Below are positions 1 to 12,197 of a stretch of 64,000 nt of DNA, one piece after another (the first letter of the stretch is position 1; each line of letters opens with the position of its first letter). Origin of the DNA: Trifolium pratense (taxonomy: Eukaryota; Streptophyta; Magnoliopsida; Fabales; Fabaceae); the NCBI RefSeq assembly GCF_020283565.1, contig NC_060061.1:14297362-14361361 (forward strand), given 5' to 3'. The translations under genes and the position numbers were made by a program. A model generated the notes under the pieces. That model was not told where the DNA came from. It saw nothing but the letters and a program-made list of their open reading frames with translations, and did no database searches.

Positions 1-229
1 GAACTTTGGTCATGGGCGAAATCGTAGAGGTTGATATTGTGTATACATCGCTTGATCTATCAAAGTAAGTCGAAACTTATTAATTCATTATTGTTTTTAT
101 GCAGAATTTAAGAGTCTCTTAAATTCTGCATAAAAACAATAATGAATTAATAAGTTTCGACTTACTTTGATAGATCAAGCGATGTATACACAATATCAAC
201 CTCTACGATTTCGCCCATGACCAAAGTTC
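1..229. repeat. Perfect inverted repeat (palindrome), 114-bp arms with a 1-base centre
   Basis: Bases 1-114 are the exact reverse complement of 116-229, with a single T at 115 between them. The right arm carries the end of aspartic protease exon 4, its GT donor and about 40 bases of intron; the left arm repeats the same in the opposite sense. The repeat starts at the window edge, so the left arm may be longer. The absence of any mismatch in 114 bp suggests a very recent event or a fold-back sequencing or assembly artefact. Confidence 0.95.
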
Positions 230-687
230 CTCCACCAGCGATGTCTCCTCTCAGACAATGGGAGAATTCTCTAGGAGTAACCCCTTGCGCGGAAAGCTGA
301 GAGATAACCGAAATATCTTGGTGGCCAAATCCGATTATTCCATCGAGTGCTTTCTCAGATTCGGAAAGGTATCCACTCCTATAGTTACTACACCTGCTCA
401 ATTCACAAAATAACGGTTTCCAATATTAGATTAAAACAATAAACATGAAAAAAAAAATAAGCGATACTATCAACCATATTAGGCTCAAGAAAACTCACCC
501 GAAAACAATAGGAGCTGAAGAAATTTTTGTCACAGCTCCTTCGGAAATAGTGTGCAAATGTAGTCGATCTGACATGTAATAACCAGACGTGGCAAGCAAT
601 GGTCCACCATCAATTCCATACTTAAGATTGTAATAACACTGATTGTTCTGACAGGTTCCAGTATTGCACCTTTGGTCAGAACAAGGG

Positions 688-3470
688 TGTAATACCCCAA
701 GTCAAATGTCTAGAATATTGACAAGAATATACATAATTAAGATCCGGATACATTAAAATTTACAGAATAGCTTGTTCAAAAGAAACAAGTACTTAAATTC
801 TATATCAGATACAAGGAAAAGAAAGTTTCATTACACAACGGTAAATACTCATCAGACATATCTATCATACTAATCTAACAACACAAGGAAGAAACTAATG
901 TAATAAAATCTTCCATCTTCAATCCTTAGTTTCTTCTTACCCCTGTCTCGTTTAATCTGCTTATCTAGAAAAAAAAATACAAAAGAGTGGGATGAGACAT
1001 ATAGCCTCAGTGAGTCCCGCCTATCCTAGGGTAGTACTAATATCCTTTGTCCTGACGGTTGATCAATTACATAAACATATAAATATTCATTTCACAATTA
1101 TTTTCAATATAATGCAAATAAAGTGTGACACACAAAGTTACTTATCTGAGTTGATTTTACGGAATAATCCAAGGTGAGTAGTCTCGAATCATTCCCTTAC
1201 ATACCCGGCTAAATTCCCTATCATATCAGGGCTAAAGCACGGTCATACCACATCTTATCGTTGCGTGAAATTCTATGTAGAATTTCAATCCAGCTCCAAC
1301 CCCTACATAAGGAAGTCTTTCTGGTGCCTTATAGACCACAACTTAACATTTTATTCATTATAAACATTTAGCATTGGAAATCCAATGCTTGTGGTCCAAA
1401 GTCCACTACATTTGAAGATCAACTGCACAAATTCTTACCTGTCCTGAATTAACTCATATTACATTTAATCCAAAGTATTCTATTTGTTTTCTCTACCCAA
1501 ACTTAAGCAATTGGTTAAACTAACAACTACATTTTTCATTCCTAATTAGTCTTAGTCCATTAGGGACATTACGGTGTCCCACAAGCGTCCGAAAACACAT
1601 AACAAGATAAAACAGGGCTGCCGGATGCACCTAAAGCACAACAGGGGCACTTAAAGCGCAAGAGGAGAGGGGAGATTCTGTCTCCCACGCACCAGGCGCA
1701 GAGGGCAGAATTGCCCTGGTGCTCTGTTTCCTGCCAAACTCAGTTTTGTGCAATTTTTCATGTACAATCCTAACCTTAACTTAGATGAATTTTAGTGACA
1801 AATTAGGCCATCAATTAGTGACACAACAAGGGCAAGGGAAGTCACCAAAATTCATAAACAACATACATCAAATCTATACAATTTGAGAGATTTAATCTAA
1901 GGGGGTAATCTCATCAAGGTTCAATCTTTCATTCTAATTCTAACTACCCATAAACCCAATTCTCCATGAGAATAGTGGGGAGACTATATTGGTAAGGATT
2001 TCTATCTATGGAACTCACCTGAAAATTGCTAGCAGTACCGAGCCATCTCGCCCGCTTAGAAACATCCGATGGTGTCGCTCGCATAAGCAAACTCGCGATA
2101 GATTTTCTGCATAAAACTGCTAGTAACTTCCAACCTCTAAATTTTGCATTCCAACTTCAAACCAAACTCTTAGTCAGCCAATTAAGCATACATAATCAGT
2201 TATGGAATCCTTCACCCAACTTAAACTCACAATTTAGCTTATTCTGCAAAATCCATGCCAAAACCCGTAAGCAGTTTCCAGCATCAATATCCAACTTCAA
2301 ACGCGTTTTCCAAATCTATTTCTAATCCAAAACATACCAAATTTATATCCAAACTGAAGGGAATTAGGTGTAGAATCCGAAAATGCAACAATTACACAAG
2401 TCTGGGCTACACAGCAACGGCTATGACTCGATTAGCACCTGTACTGTCATACGAATTTTTAACTAAAATTCCATAGAATTCAGCCATAACCATTCTAACC
2501 ATACCAAATCAGTTTTAACAATAACACCAGCCCATAATACAGCAACAACAGTTCATTAAGGTTTCTAAATCTCGTTGCCATCATAATTTCTTAAATCCCA
2601 ACATCTAAGACTTGTTGTTACAAGGAATTTTACCCATGTAAAAGCTTCAATTAGACAATTTGAAGTAATTGCAGGAACCCTTGTCTATTAAAAACAAAAG
2701 CTGAAGAGAAAGTAACTAATGAAAGATGGGATTATTCTTATTACCTTAGCTCCAGTACACGAATTTGGGTAGGGATTTGCACATGAAAAGCATCATCACA
2801 AGAGGAATGGAGAATTTAGATCTTTGGTCAAGGTGGTGAGGGTGAGTTCGAATCTGATAAAAATGGAAGGGATTAGCTGAATTTTAACTCCTCTTACCTT
2901 AGTTCCCAACACTCAAAAGTCTCAATTTGTGAAGTTAATTGCACATGCAACTAGAAATTAAAGAAGTTGGAATTTTGGGGGGTTTTGAGCTAATTTCGTT
3001 TAGCCTGGGAAGGTAAGAAAAATAGAAGTTGAACATGTTTATTGATGCCTGTTGAGAAGAGAATTTTGAGAGAAAGAGGCGAGTTGTAGTGTGTGTGGCT
3101 AAGAGGGTTTTCAAGCTACCATGGGAGAAAAAAGAGAAAGAGCTCACGCAAGAAAGAAGAAGATGAATGGTTCTGTGCACTTCTTTTTCCCTTTTGCTAT
3201 ACTTTAATGCAAGTTTCAATATAATTTTACGTATCCTTAACTAGTGCCCCGGGGTACTAGTTAGCATGACCCTACTTTAATATATCCACACATATAATTT
3301 TTGCCAATTTTTTGCCAATTACTCATTTGCCCCCTCACTTGTACTAATTCATAATGGTGTCATTCTTTTCACTACAATTTCTCCGATGACTCCTTACACC
3401 TTATATTTTAATCTTCTAGTTGGAACCTCTAATTAATACTAGTAATATTAATTAGAGTCGGGTTGTTACA
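688..3470. mobile_element. Solo-LTR-like element, 2.78 kb, inside aspartic protease exon 3
   Basis: The element begins TGTAATACCCC and ends GGGTTGTTACA (TG...CA ends with a short inverted match) and is flanked by the 5-bp duplication AAGGG at 683-687 and 3471-3475. No gag or pol reading frame is visible inside. A single long TG...CA unit with a 5-bp duplication is what unequal recombination between the LTRs of a long-LTR Ty3/gypsy element leaves. The similar element at 22679-25366 has matching ends. A non-autonomous LARD-type element is the alternative. The small frames inside are not convincing genes. Confidence 0.8.
3236..3266. repeat. Lone end of the hairpin-ended MITE family
   Basis: A near-palindrome CTTAACTAGTGCCCCGGGG followed by TACTAGTTAGCA lies inside the LTR element. 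It matches the right-hand ends of the elements at 21285, 37737, 47035 and 58317. I found no partner end within the LTR. Confidence 0.6.
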
Positions 3471-4885
3471 AAGGGATTGAGGACGAGGTTGATGAATGTT
3501 TAGGCTCAAAAAATTTGAGCTCAATCTGTGACAAAATCCATAAACCATATTGATTATTGTTCTGTACATTTGGGAAATTAATTTTTGTTAATCTATATTT
3601 CTATTTGAGATATTTTATATGTAATTATTTTTCTGACCATTTCAATATCTATATGTTTGGCTATCTGTTGAAAGACTATATATCAAACTATAATGACTAT
3701 ATGCAAGATATATAGAGTATGAGCATCTTGCATATATGTTTAGTTAATCATTTATATTTGTTATAGATGCATCTTTCAATAAGAGACTTTTCTTGGTTAA
3801 TCCATGTTGGGAACATAGAATCTCAATACAATGTAAGAATATTTTACAAGAGTATTAATAATGGTGAACAAAATTTATACATCTACTTTAATTCACCCTA
3901 ACCAATACTAAATTTTGGATGATTTTCTTTTGATTCGGCTTGCATAATTATATATGCGTCGTTAAAAATATATATCCAGTTTACTTATTCCTTTATATCA
4001 GTTAAAGTTTACATAAAAATATAGCATCTATGTACCGGTGAAGAGGTACCTACCTCTTATGCAATTTCACATATACCTACAAAAGTCCTATATGTAAAAA
4101 TCAACACAGAAGCTTTAGCATAAACAGGGGGCCAAAACCAAAACTTAAGTACAGAAGAAACATAGCATAAACAGGGGGCCAAAACCAACACAGAAGCTAG
4201 AAATTACTATGATTATAAATAAAAATATAATGATTTTTTTTATAACATATGTTCATCTTTGCTCCATGAAATATATGAACTTTCCACTAACAAAAATGAT
4301 CAAGATTTAAACCAGTCCATTAATACCTTGATCGAATTACTATTTGTGATTTAATATTTCAACGTATAATATTACAATGCAATTTACCTCCAGTCTACTT
4401 GTCTGTGGACAACCATTGCATGAGCTGCAACTGACCCAGGTAACATCGCTTCCGGTGTCAATCTGGACGTGAAATTCAACCGGAGGAGTACCCAATGATA
4501 TGTTTGTATAATATAATCTGGAAACATCACACACACACAAAGAGAATATATATAAGATATTATCCAAAATTCAATTTTTTTGCCATTCGAATATATAACT
4601 AGAAATTGATTAACAAAAGGTAACAATAATTAAAGACAAGATTAAAATTTCTAAAAATTACCCGACGAGTGGAAGCTGGGAGTTACCATAAACATCAAAG
4701 TAAACAACATCTTTTGAAGACTTGAGAATTCTACCATGTCGGGTCGTGTCTCTAGCTCGTAGTTGGTCCAAGTCAATTCCGTTATTCGACGGAAAAGCTC
4801 TTTCCAACGTAAGAGCAAGTGGTGATGCCGCCGCGGTAGTTATGATGGCGGCGGTGATGATGAAGATAACTGAAGTAAAATACAA

Positions 4886-5797
4886 AATTCAGCCAATGTT
4901 ATAGAACACCAAAATAAGCTCTACTAGCACCTTATTTCAAATAATAAGCTGAAAATTCTAACCAATAAAAGTATACAACCAGCCCCTTAATTCAAGTAAT
5001 ATGCCAACAATTTGTATATGTACGTAACAAGTAAAATTCAAGAAAAAGAACATCAAAGCCAAAAACAAAAAGAAATTATCCATGCAAAGATCTATCTTCT
5101 TAAGTGAACTAATTAAGAAGGCAGAAACTCACAGCCTATACTCAATATATCTGTCATCCTTTGTACTCCTTCAAGGTGCCAATAATTCGTCTCCTTCCTC
5201 TATCGATATGAAACCGAGTTGGGCACAACACATTAGAGCACTCGCCGATTATAAACGCATCAACTCTATTATAAGGAATAAGGGAAACTTGGTCTAAGTC
5301 AAGTGAGCAGCAGAAAACCAAATTTTCTCCTTGCTAATACCGCACAAGAATCTCATAGCATTAATGAACAGGACACCCTGAAACAACATTCAAAAAGACC
5401 CGTTTGAGATAACAAGTTAAAGATTTGGTTTTACAAAGTTTTCAGAGTTTTAAAAAATGAAGGCAAGTTCATGATCATCGCTGTGAAATGAAGTACAATA
5501 CCTTTTTGGTTGAGTATTCAGAAAGGAGGATTATGTAAAAAATGAAGGCAAGTTCATGATCGATCAATGTGAAAACGGGGAATATTTATCCTGATGTGAG
5601 CGAGCCAAAAATAGAAAAAGAGACATCAAGCTTCAAAATTTTGTATTCATATTAATTAGAGTAGTACTTAACAACTAAGATTTTTCAAAAGGTTTTATAT
5701 ATATTGCTTCACACTATCTCTTTTGACACTGAAAATATTAAGTTCATAAAAGGGGGATTATGTAGCACTCTATTGATAGTTGATACAATTTGTATGC
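4886..5797. other. Upstream flank of the protease gene; nothing definite
   Basis: AT-rich sequence. A minus-strand ATG at 5083-5081 opens a short hydrophobic frame that might be a distal first exon of the protease, but I could not establish a join. A short duplicated phrase (aatgaaggcaagttcatgat) occurs near 5460 and 5540. No other gene is seen. Confidence 0.4.
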
Positions 5798-5819
5798 TCA
5801 AAAAAATATATTTATATGG

Positions 5820-6203
5820 CTTTGTGTAACATGCACAACCATGGTGCACAAGTTAGTCATATCACTATAAAAAATATGAATTTTACAAAATTCATCGTTG
5901 GATGGAAAGTTTATATCGTTTAGATCATTTATAAAAAATTTTAAATTTTTTTGAAAATCATTTGATATGGTATTGAGACCCATCAAGATTAACGGTATTC
6001 AATAAAAATCCACAAACCGTTAATTTTGATGGATCTCAATAACATATCAAATGATTTTCAATTTTTTTAAAAAAATTTATGGATGATCTATACAATATAA
6101 ACTTTTAATCCAACAATAGATTTTGTAAAATTCGTATTCGTTATAGTGTTTTCAATGACTTGTGCATGGTGCACAACTTGAGAGGTTTGTGCACCATAGA
6201 CTT
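5820..6203. mobile_element. Foldback (inverted-repeat) element
   Basis: Two arms of about 150 bp or more, near 5820-5995 and 6010-6203, are imperfect reverse complements meeting at about 6000. Shared blocks include catttgatatggtattgag against ctcaataacatatcaaatg, and tgcacaaccatggtgcaca against tgtgcatggtgcaca. One arm-like copy of the inner part recurs at 16250-16370. The layout fits a foldback MITE; a target duplication was not resolved. Confidence 0.6.
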
Positions 6204-8229
6204 AGCCTATTTATATATAGTAGTTATCAATTATTATGTCAAAAAAAAAGTGTTTCAGTTTGTCACTTAATTAGAGTTCTTAACAACTAAGATTCCATCT
6301 AAGTTTTTTTTTTTTTTTTTTACCGTTTTTAATTTAACTTTAAAACTTAATTTAACTTTAAAACAATTGGGAATTGGGATGGTACAATACACACACCTTT
6401 GATATGCTTAGAAATGGTTGAATAAGTGGAGGGGTCCCATTGTACAAATTTATGTGTCACAATTCACAAAGCAACAGTTATTTATGTGTTACAAATTTAT
6501 GTTTGAATATTAAAGTAATGATATTCTAGTTTCTAGATTTGGTAATAAAGGAAAGGGGAAGATAAACATTTGTTGTCTCTTGAATTGTGACACAAATTTA
6601 AAAGCAATGTGCATGTAAACTATCCATATATAGTACGTGAAATGGAGAGATATATTTTTCTTTTTGACACAAAAGTATTTTTTCGTGCAGTGCAGTTGTG
6701 GAGAGGATCAACTTTTATACGTGTGTGTGTGTGTATGTTTTTAGCTTACTTTTTTCAGTTGTGGATTGGAGAATAATATTTTGGGTGGTGGTGTGCTCTT
6801 CTGTTGTGGTCTTTGTGGATCAAATTTTTTACTTTCTTCAATGTGACTACTAGGTGAGAATAATCATGTGGATTTATTTTTCATTTTCAATTTAAATAAA
6901 ATTAGAAAATGATATCTACAAATCTTAATTAATTCAACCGATACAAATTTTGAAATTATTGACCTTGTGTTTGTGAGTTTTCAATAATTTGTTGTTTCGT
7001 TTATTAATCAAAATTAATTATTTTTTAGGTAGATTCACATTCAAATGGTTTTCAATGGTTTACGTAGGTTCGATAATATTTTACGTAGAAATTATTTAGT
7101 TTGTGTGTATGAGGTTTCAATGATTTTCAACACATGATGGATTCAAATGCAATGCTCTTTGTGTTTCCTAACTTTGTTGGTAAAATAAAACCAATTAAAA
7201 CAAGAAAAGAAGTTACAGAAAAAGTAGCTGCAACAATGTCTAGGAATGTTTGATTGGAGAATTTTTGAATGTGGCTCTTGGGCTTCTGCAGCTATTTCTC
7301 ATGAGATTGATGGAGATTCTAATAACTCTTAATTACTTTAATCTTACATTGGAATTAATGTGAAATATGGTGCTGTTATTGAAGTAGATTCACATTCACC
7401 TACTTCTGCTACATCTTTTGGTTATGAAAAAGAAATTAAATGGGTTTTGAAAAATGGTTCAGGTAGAGGGAGTGTTAGAAAATAGGATTCAAATTCTTAT
7501 CATCTTTTCCATCATACCTTGCATCTCCAGCATTTTGTATTAGTTTTGAGCTAATATTTTTTTCTCTTTGAAAGGATTCAAATTCTACAACGAAAATTTT
7601 ATTGTTTCGATATTAGTTTTGAGAAATGATGAAAAATTATGAGGTATTTTAACCAAGTTAAATTGAGTGAATTCCAAATTGAGCCTAAAATTTTGTAAAA
7701 ATTGCAAATTGGTCCCTATTTTTAAATTCTAAATTTGACTCAAAATTTTTAAAATTAATAAAAGTAACCCAAAAATGTTACCAAGTTTTTAATACTCTGT
7801 CCAAACAAAAACATTTAAAAAGGTAGGGAATTCAATTAAATAATTTGAATTGCCTAGAATTCTAAATTATTTAAAATTTCTAGGTGATCTCATCCTAACA
7901 CACTCTAAATTTAGCTTTGAATCATAAAATTCACTCATTTTTGTACCCAAAAAAAAAAAAATCATTCATTTTAAAAGTTGTTCAAATTTATCAGCTCAAC
8001 AATGAAATGTGTATATAAAGAAACTTTAATTACCCTCTAAATTACATTACCTCAAAGTTCAAGTTTGATAAAATATATTGACAAGAACAGCATACAAGTT
8101 TAAGGAAACACTTGAATTATAAACAATGTGACACAGTAAACAGATACACATATTCATTTTTACTGCACAAATGAATTATGAAAACATCAAATAAGAACAA
8201 AGGCACCTCCTATGCTTTCAGACATATCA
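6204..8229. other. AT-rich intergenic DNA with one coding-like relic
   Basis: No intact gene is seen. Between about 7232 and 7483 the plus strand carries short codon-like stretches (for example FDWRIFECGSWASAAISHEI, and after a frame break YGAVIEVDSHSPTSATSFGY) interrupted by stops, which may be a decayed coding fragment of a family I do not recognise. The stretch 7660-7800 resembles common AT-rich MITE sequence. Confidence 0.3.
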
Positions 8230-9762
8230 GAGTAAATACTCAAGTTGAAGACTGGCACATGTTTTGGTTACCGTACTAGTGTGGCAGTGGCAATGGCATG
8301 AGAGGGCGTGGAAGAGGAGAAACGAATCAATTCATGTAACCATCATAAAAGAAACTTACTCTGGGAATTTCGTAGATCAATAAGTTACAAGGCAGTAAAG
8401 ATACTATATCATTGCTCAACATTGCTGAGGAAAAGGAACCAGCAGAATCACACCTTATTTCCACCATCACTGAAGTTGCTTCAAGCAAAAGATGCAATGG
8501 CAGATCAACGTTATACACTCTGCATAAGAGACATTTTCCAATACATCAACACTATCACAGTGTCTTTGTCTGCAGTAAAAATAATAGGACCAAATAGAAG
8601 AACATCAGCACATGCAATTCAGCCTATAAACTCAATAATAGCTATTCTAAGTTCCACCTTGAACCACTAAGCCCTGATTTGTGCACCCAACCTAGCCTAA
8701 AATTAAGCATGAACCAACACTGACATGCTTCATATTCTCAACACTTTCCTCAATTTGCATATACAAGCTATAAGGAAGTAAAGTATTGCAATAGTAGTCA
8801 TTCAACTGGTTGAAAACATGCACTAATCAAAATTCGCTTATGTGTAGGGAAACCAACCTATGGTCTAAGAGATGTGAAAATTGGTTGATCCAACAACAAA
8901 TGCAGCAACAATCACAGAGATGCGAGAATTGGACATAAATAAAAGCCTAATCAAAGCTAAAATCAACTTAAAATGAAATCCAAAATATCAAATCCTAAAC
9001 ATACAAAAATCAAATTAGAAAAATCCGAACCCTAATCAAAGTTAAAATCTACTTTTAACTCAAATATCTGAAGATAAAATCACCTGAAACAGAAAATCAT
9101 CAAATACCACAATCAATTGAATCTGAAATCAAATTGAAAACGCTCAGTGAAGAATCGCAAGAGTTTTTAAAGATCGTCACGAATGCTCCATGAAAATCAA
9201 ACCGCAATGCATATCTAAAACACATAATTACACATTGCTATCACTCGTAAGCCACTGTTTGATATAACAGAAAAAATTAACTACTATAATATATAGTGCA
9301 AGCAACAATCAAGTGTAAGAATCATATTTGTATGCTCAAAACCAAGTAATATGTCATCACAAAAATAAGCCTTACATGCAAAACAGGCTATCACAACAAT
9401 CATCATTGATCAATACATTTCTTTTTTTCAAGAGAATCTTCAGGCAACTATACATTACCAACCTTCAATCACAAACAGATATATAATTAAAAAAACACAA
9501 CACGCTACTATTTTACTCTCTTCAATGGTAGACTACTACGCTACTAGTTCTGATTTAAATTATCAGACAATGCACATTGTATTTGAATTTTAAACACCCA
9601 CATAATATCTATTATGACTAGTTATCAACAATAAGGAACCATATTTTAAAACCCAAGAATAAAGAACAAAAATAAAGAGGTAAACCTGGATATCAAAATG
9701 AGTAATAATTGAATAGAAAAGGAAGTATCCTAACAATTGCAGAAATCATATGAAAGTAATGT
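8230..9762 (-). other. Possible 3' part of the 9.8-10.3 kb transcript; no coding exon identified
   Basis: Reading frames here are short. The minus strand has an acceptor-like site near 9687 and T-rich 3'-UTR-like sequence around 8050-8300, but no protein family is recognised. The plus-strand frame at 8308-8670 has no recognisable features. Confidence 0.2.
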
Positions 9763-10288
9763 TTAGCAGGAGCAGGGTTTTGAATGCCACAACACATCTC
9801 CATCCACAATATATATCCTAAAAACATCCTTAGCAAGAGCTTCCTTTGATTTGATGTATACAGATCCTACTGTAAAGAGGAGACACCTGATCATAAGCAA
9901 GAAGCATACTAACTAAATAGTAAAGCATAAAAACACATAACTGAGACAACTTCAAACCCATCTCATATATAAAAAAACTAGCATGAGTGCTTCAAAACCA
10001 AAAGGAAATATTCCAAGGCATCATTAACATTAGTTACACAGAGTTCAATTTCTAAGTATCAAACTTACAATGTCTATTTTGGAATTGTGAAAATTTGAGT
10101 GAGGATAAGAACCAACCAAGACAATAAGAGTGAAAAGAGAGATCACTTTGAGGAGGCTGAACATGTAGTTACAGAGAGTTCAATTTCTAAGCAACTATTT
10201 ATTGTCATATCCTGATTTAATAATACTTGGACATATTGGGACCTGATGACAGCAGTTTGTCGTTCTCGACCGGGTCAAAATCCAACAT
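9763..10288 (-). CDS. Candidate small spliced gene of unknown function (about 50 aa)
   Basis: This is a weak candidate. A minus-strand exon follows a good acceptor (pyrimidine tract then AATAG, exon from 10295). Its first ATG is at 10288, and it reads MLDFDPVENDKLLSS to a CAG|GT donor at 10243. A second acceptor (CTCCTCTTTACAG) opens an exon at 9869 that joins in phase and reads GSVYIKSKEALAKDVFRIYI to a TAA at 9763. Total 153 nt, 50 aa. Upstream, a CT-rich leader and a CACAG|GTAACG donor near 10655 would make a 5'-UTR exon. Further acceptors downstream (for example near 9687) suggest a long 3' part reaching about 8.2 kb. I do not recognise the protein. It could be a fragment of a larger gene or a non-coding RNA. 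Confidence 0.3.
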
Positions 10289-10676
10289 GAAACCTCTATT
10301 GAACAGGGAAAAAAATACAGCAGCATTAGTATGGCAAGCAAGAGAATTAAATGAAATATCTAATACAAAAGCAAATATAAACTCATTGGCTATAGTCCTT
10401 CCTTAGTATGGAAGTAAGTGCAAGGTTTAGTATCACAGTGTGAGAATGCAAATTAGTTCCTATTTCTTTCAACAATATCAGAAGGTATTATTATTATAAT
10501 ATTGAGAATCAACCTAGATTAATTCAAACTTAACTTAAAACATGTCATGCAGGCTTGTCATATTGAGAAAAGCCCCCAAATTAAATTTAGAAAAAGCTAA
10601 CGATGGAGATTGTTGGAAACATAAAAGGGAGAGATGATTGTTATTTATGCGTTACCTGTGTTAGGTTGCTATTAAC

Positions 10677-10680
<4 letters not shown>

Positions 10681-10708
<28 letters not shown>
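10681..10708. repeat. (GA)n microsatellite
   Basis: About 14 GA units. On the minus strand they would form a CT-rich leader upstream of the small spliced candidate. Confidence 0.95.
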
Positions 10709-10711
<3 letters not shown>

Positions 10712-10975
10712 GAACCAGCGAAGTTGAATTAACACAACAAGGATGGAGAAGATAGGAGACCAAAATTCTGACTTAACATAGTTTTAATTAATTACAAAAT
10801 TGCCACTTTCCGCGCGTCACTTTCTTTTAATTTCTTTAAAAAAATCGGAATATGTATATTTTTCTTCTTTTGTGCCCCCACCTATTCTAATGTTTTGTTT
10901 GGATGTGAAGAGAAAGTGAAAGGAAAGAATGTTAGAGGATTGAAAGTAGAAAATGAATGAAAAGTAAGATGATTG

Positions 10976-11022
10976 TTGAGTTGAGTTGAGTTGAGTTGAG
11001 TTGAGTTGAGTTGAGTTGAGTT
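10976..11022. repeat. (TTGAG)n pentanucleotide repeat
   Basis: Nine consecutive TTGAG units without interruption. Confidence 0.95.
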
Positions 11023-11540
11023 GTTAGGTATAGAGGAAAATGAGAAAAAAGTGAGAGGAAATAAAGTTGTATATTTAACAAATTACATAAGTATCCCTAC
11101 ACAAAAAATAGAAGATTTTTATTTTATATATTATTATATTGACCATATCTATACACTTCACAAAAGGGAAACATATTTTTTCTACTGTAGATTGATTTTA
11201 GCTATGCCACATTAGTTTGATGATTAATGGAATATTATATTTTGTGTGCCTTTTATGCTTCATATACAGGTTCTTCTCGTGTAGGTTATATCAAGTTTTT
11301 TTTTTTCCTTCTAAAAAAAGTGACCTTGTTTATATTTTGAAAATATTTGTTGACACAAATTGAATGATATCATATTTACTAATATTTAGTTTTATATAGA
11401 ATTCACTATAATATAGAAAGGAACGAAGTGACTATAATATAGAATTTTACACCCGTCGTTAAATATAAGACCCTTTTGAAATTTTTCTTTGTTAAATATG
11501 TCATGTGATTAGTTACTCCTTAAAGTCCTATTTCGTACAT

Positions 11541-11568
11541 CCGTGCGAGAGCACGGGTTAAAAACTAG
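11541..11568 (+). mobile_element. Helitron-like 3' end
   Basis: A 16-base hairpin (CCGTGC stem, GAGA loop, GCACGG) is followed after 8 bases by CTAG and then a T. This is the canonical arrangement of a plant Helitron 3' terminus inserted at AT. The 5' end was not located. Confidence 0.6.
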
Positions 11569-11686
11569 TTTATTTTAAAAAGAAAAAAGACAATATAAAA
11601 TTGATCTATACTGATGCCACGTTGCCATGTGAGAGAAATTCCAAATTTTATAAAATAGTAAATATGAAACCATGGTGAAAATACTA

Positions 11687-11979
11687 CTCCCTCCGCACAC
11701 AAATATAAGAAAAAATAACTGTTTATGTGATGTTTAAGAAATTTAGTTAAGTGTAGTTAATTTTCTTGATTTAATGCAAAACATGAGTTAAGTTTACTGT
11801 TTTACCCTTTGAAAAGTGATTTATGCCTTAGAAATCATATAAACTTTTGAAAAGTGAAATGATTAAATAAGGGTATATTAAAAATAGTAGTATTAATTAG
11901 TTTAAAAGTAGTTGACTTTTGTTATATTTGTGTCCAAAATTTGAAGTATTTTTTTTCTTATACTTGTGTCCGGAGGGAG
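11687..11979. mobile_element. Stowaway-type MITE (Tc1/mariner-related), 293 bp
   Basis: It begins CTCCCTCCG and ends CGGAGGGAG, and the inverted ends extend inward with mismatches (cacacaaatataag against cttatacttgtgtc). It is flanked by TA at 11685-11686 and 11980-11981, the signature of Stowaway elements. No coding sequence. Confidence 0.85.
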
Positions 11980-11981
11980 TA

Positions 11982-12197
11982 CAAGGAGCAGTTTGTCCTT
12001 TTACCAATCCGGTATTGCCAAAGATATATATTTGAGGCGCTTGAAAATCGTTCCCAGAAGTATTTTAGGGAACAATTGTTAGGCGTTAAAAATATTGTTT
12101 TAGCAACAATTGTAAAACGTCGCCAGATCGATTTTTAGGCAACAATTTTTATGTGTTGTCTAAAAAAGTATTGCCAAAGACCATATTTGTTGTAGTG
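11982..12197. mobile_element. One end of a CACTA-like element
   Basis: The right border reads TTTGTTGTAGTG, that is CACTACAACAAA on the minus strand, the classical CACTA terminus. Subterminal repeats resembling gcaacaattgt and attgccaaagac occur several times just inside. Only one end is present; the other side abuts the Stowaway MITE. Confidence 0.5.

Larger units (their letters stand above)
166..4869 (-). pseudogene. Aspartic protease (pepsin A1, nepenthesin/ASP-like), 5' half, exon 3 split by a retroelement
   Basis: Four consecutive exons are readable on the minus strand: about 4869-4662 (hydrophobic leader, then propeptide), 4517-4388, 3525-3471 plus 687-499, and 393-166. Each border has GT/AG and the phases join. 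Exon 2 carries the first catalytic motif DTGSD and the SSCNGCPQT stretch; exon 3 has FFEPKHSSTSSS, then CSDQRC and the tyrosine-bearing flap region; exon 4 has DGIIGFG, SVISQLSAQG and FSHCL. This order is typical of plant secreted or vacuolar pepsin-like proteases. The second catalytic Asp lobe would lie left of the window. Exon 3 is broken by the 688-3470 element. The leader frame has no ATG: it opens at a TTG after an in-frame TGA, and a pyrimidine-AG acceptor at about 4870 suggests a further 5' exon or a lost start. The palindrome at 1-229 also breaks the gene after exon 4. It probably makes no full-length product. Confidence 0.85.
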
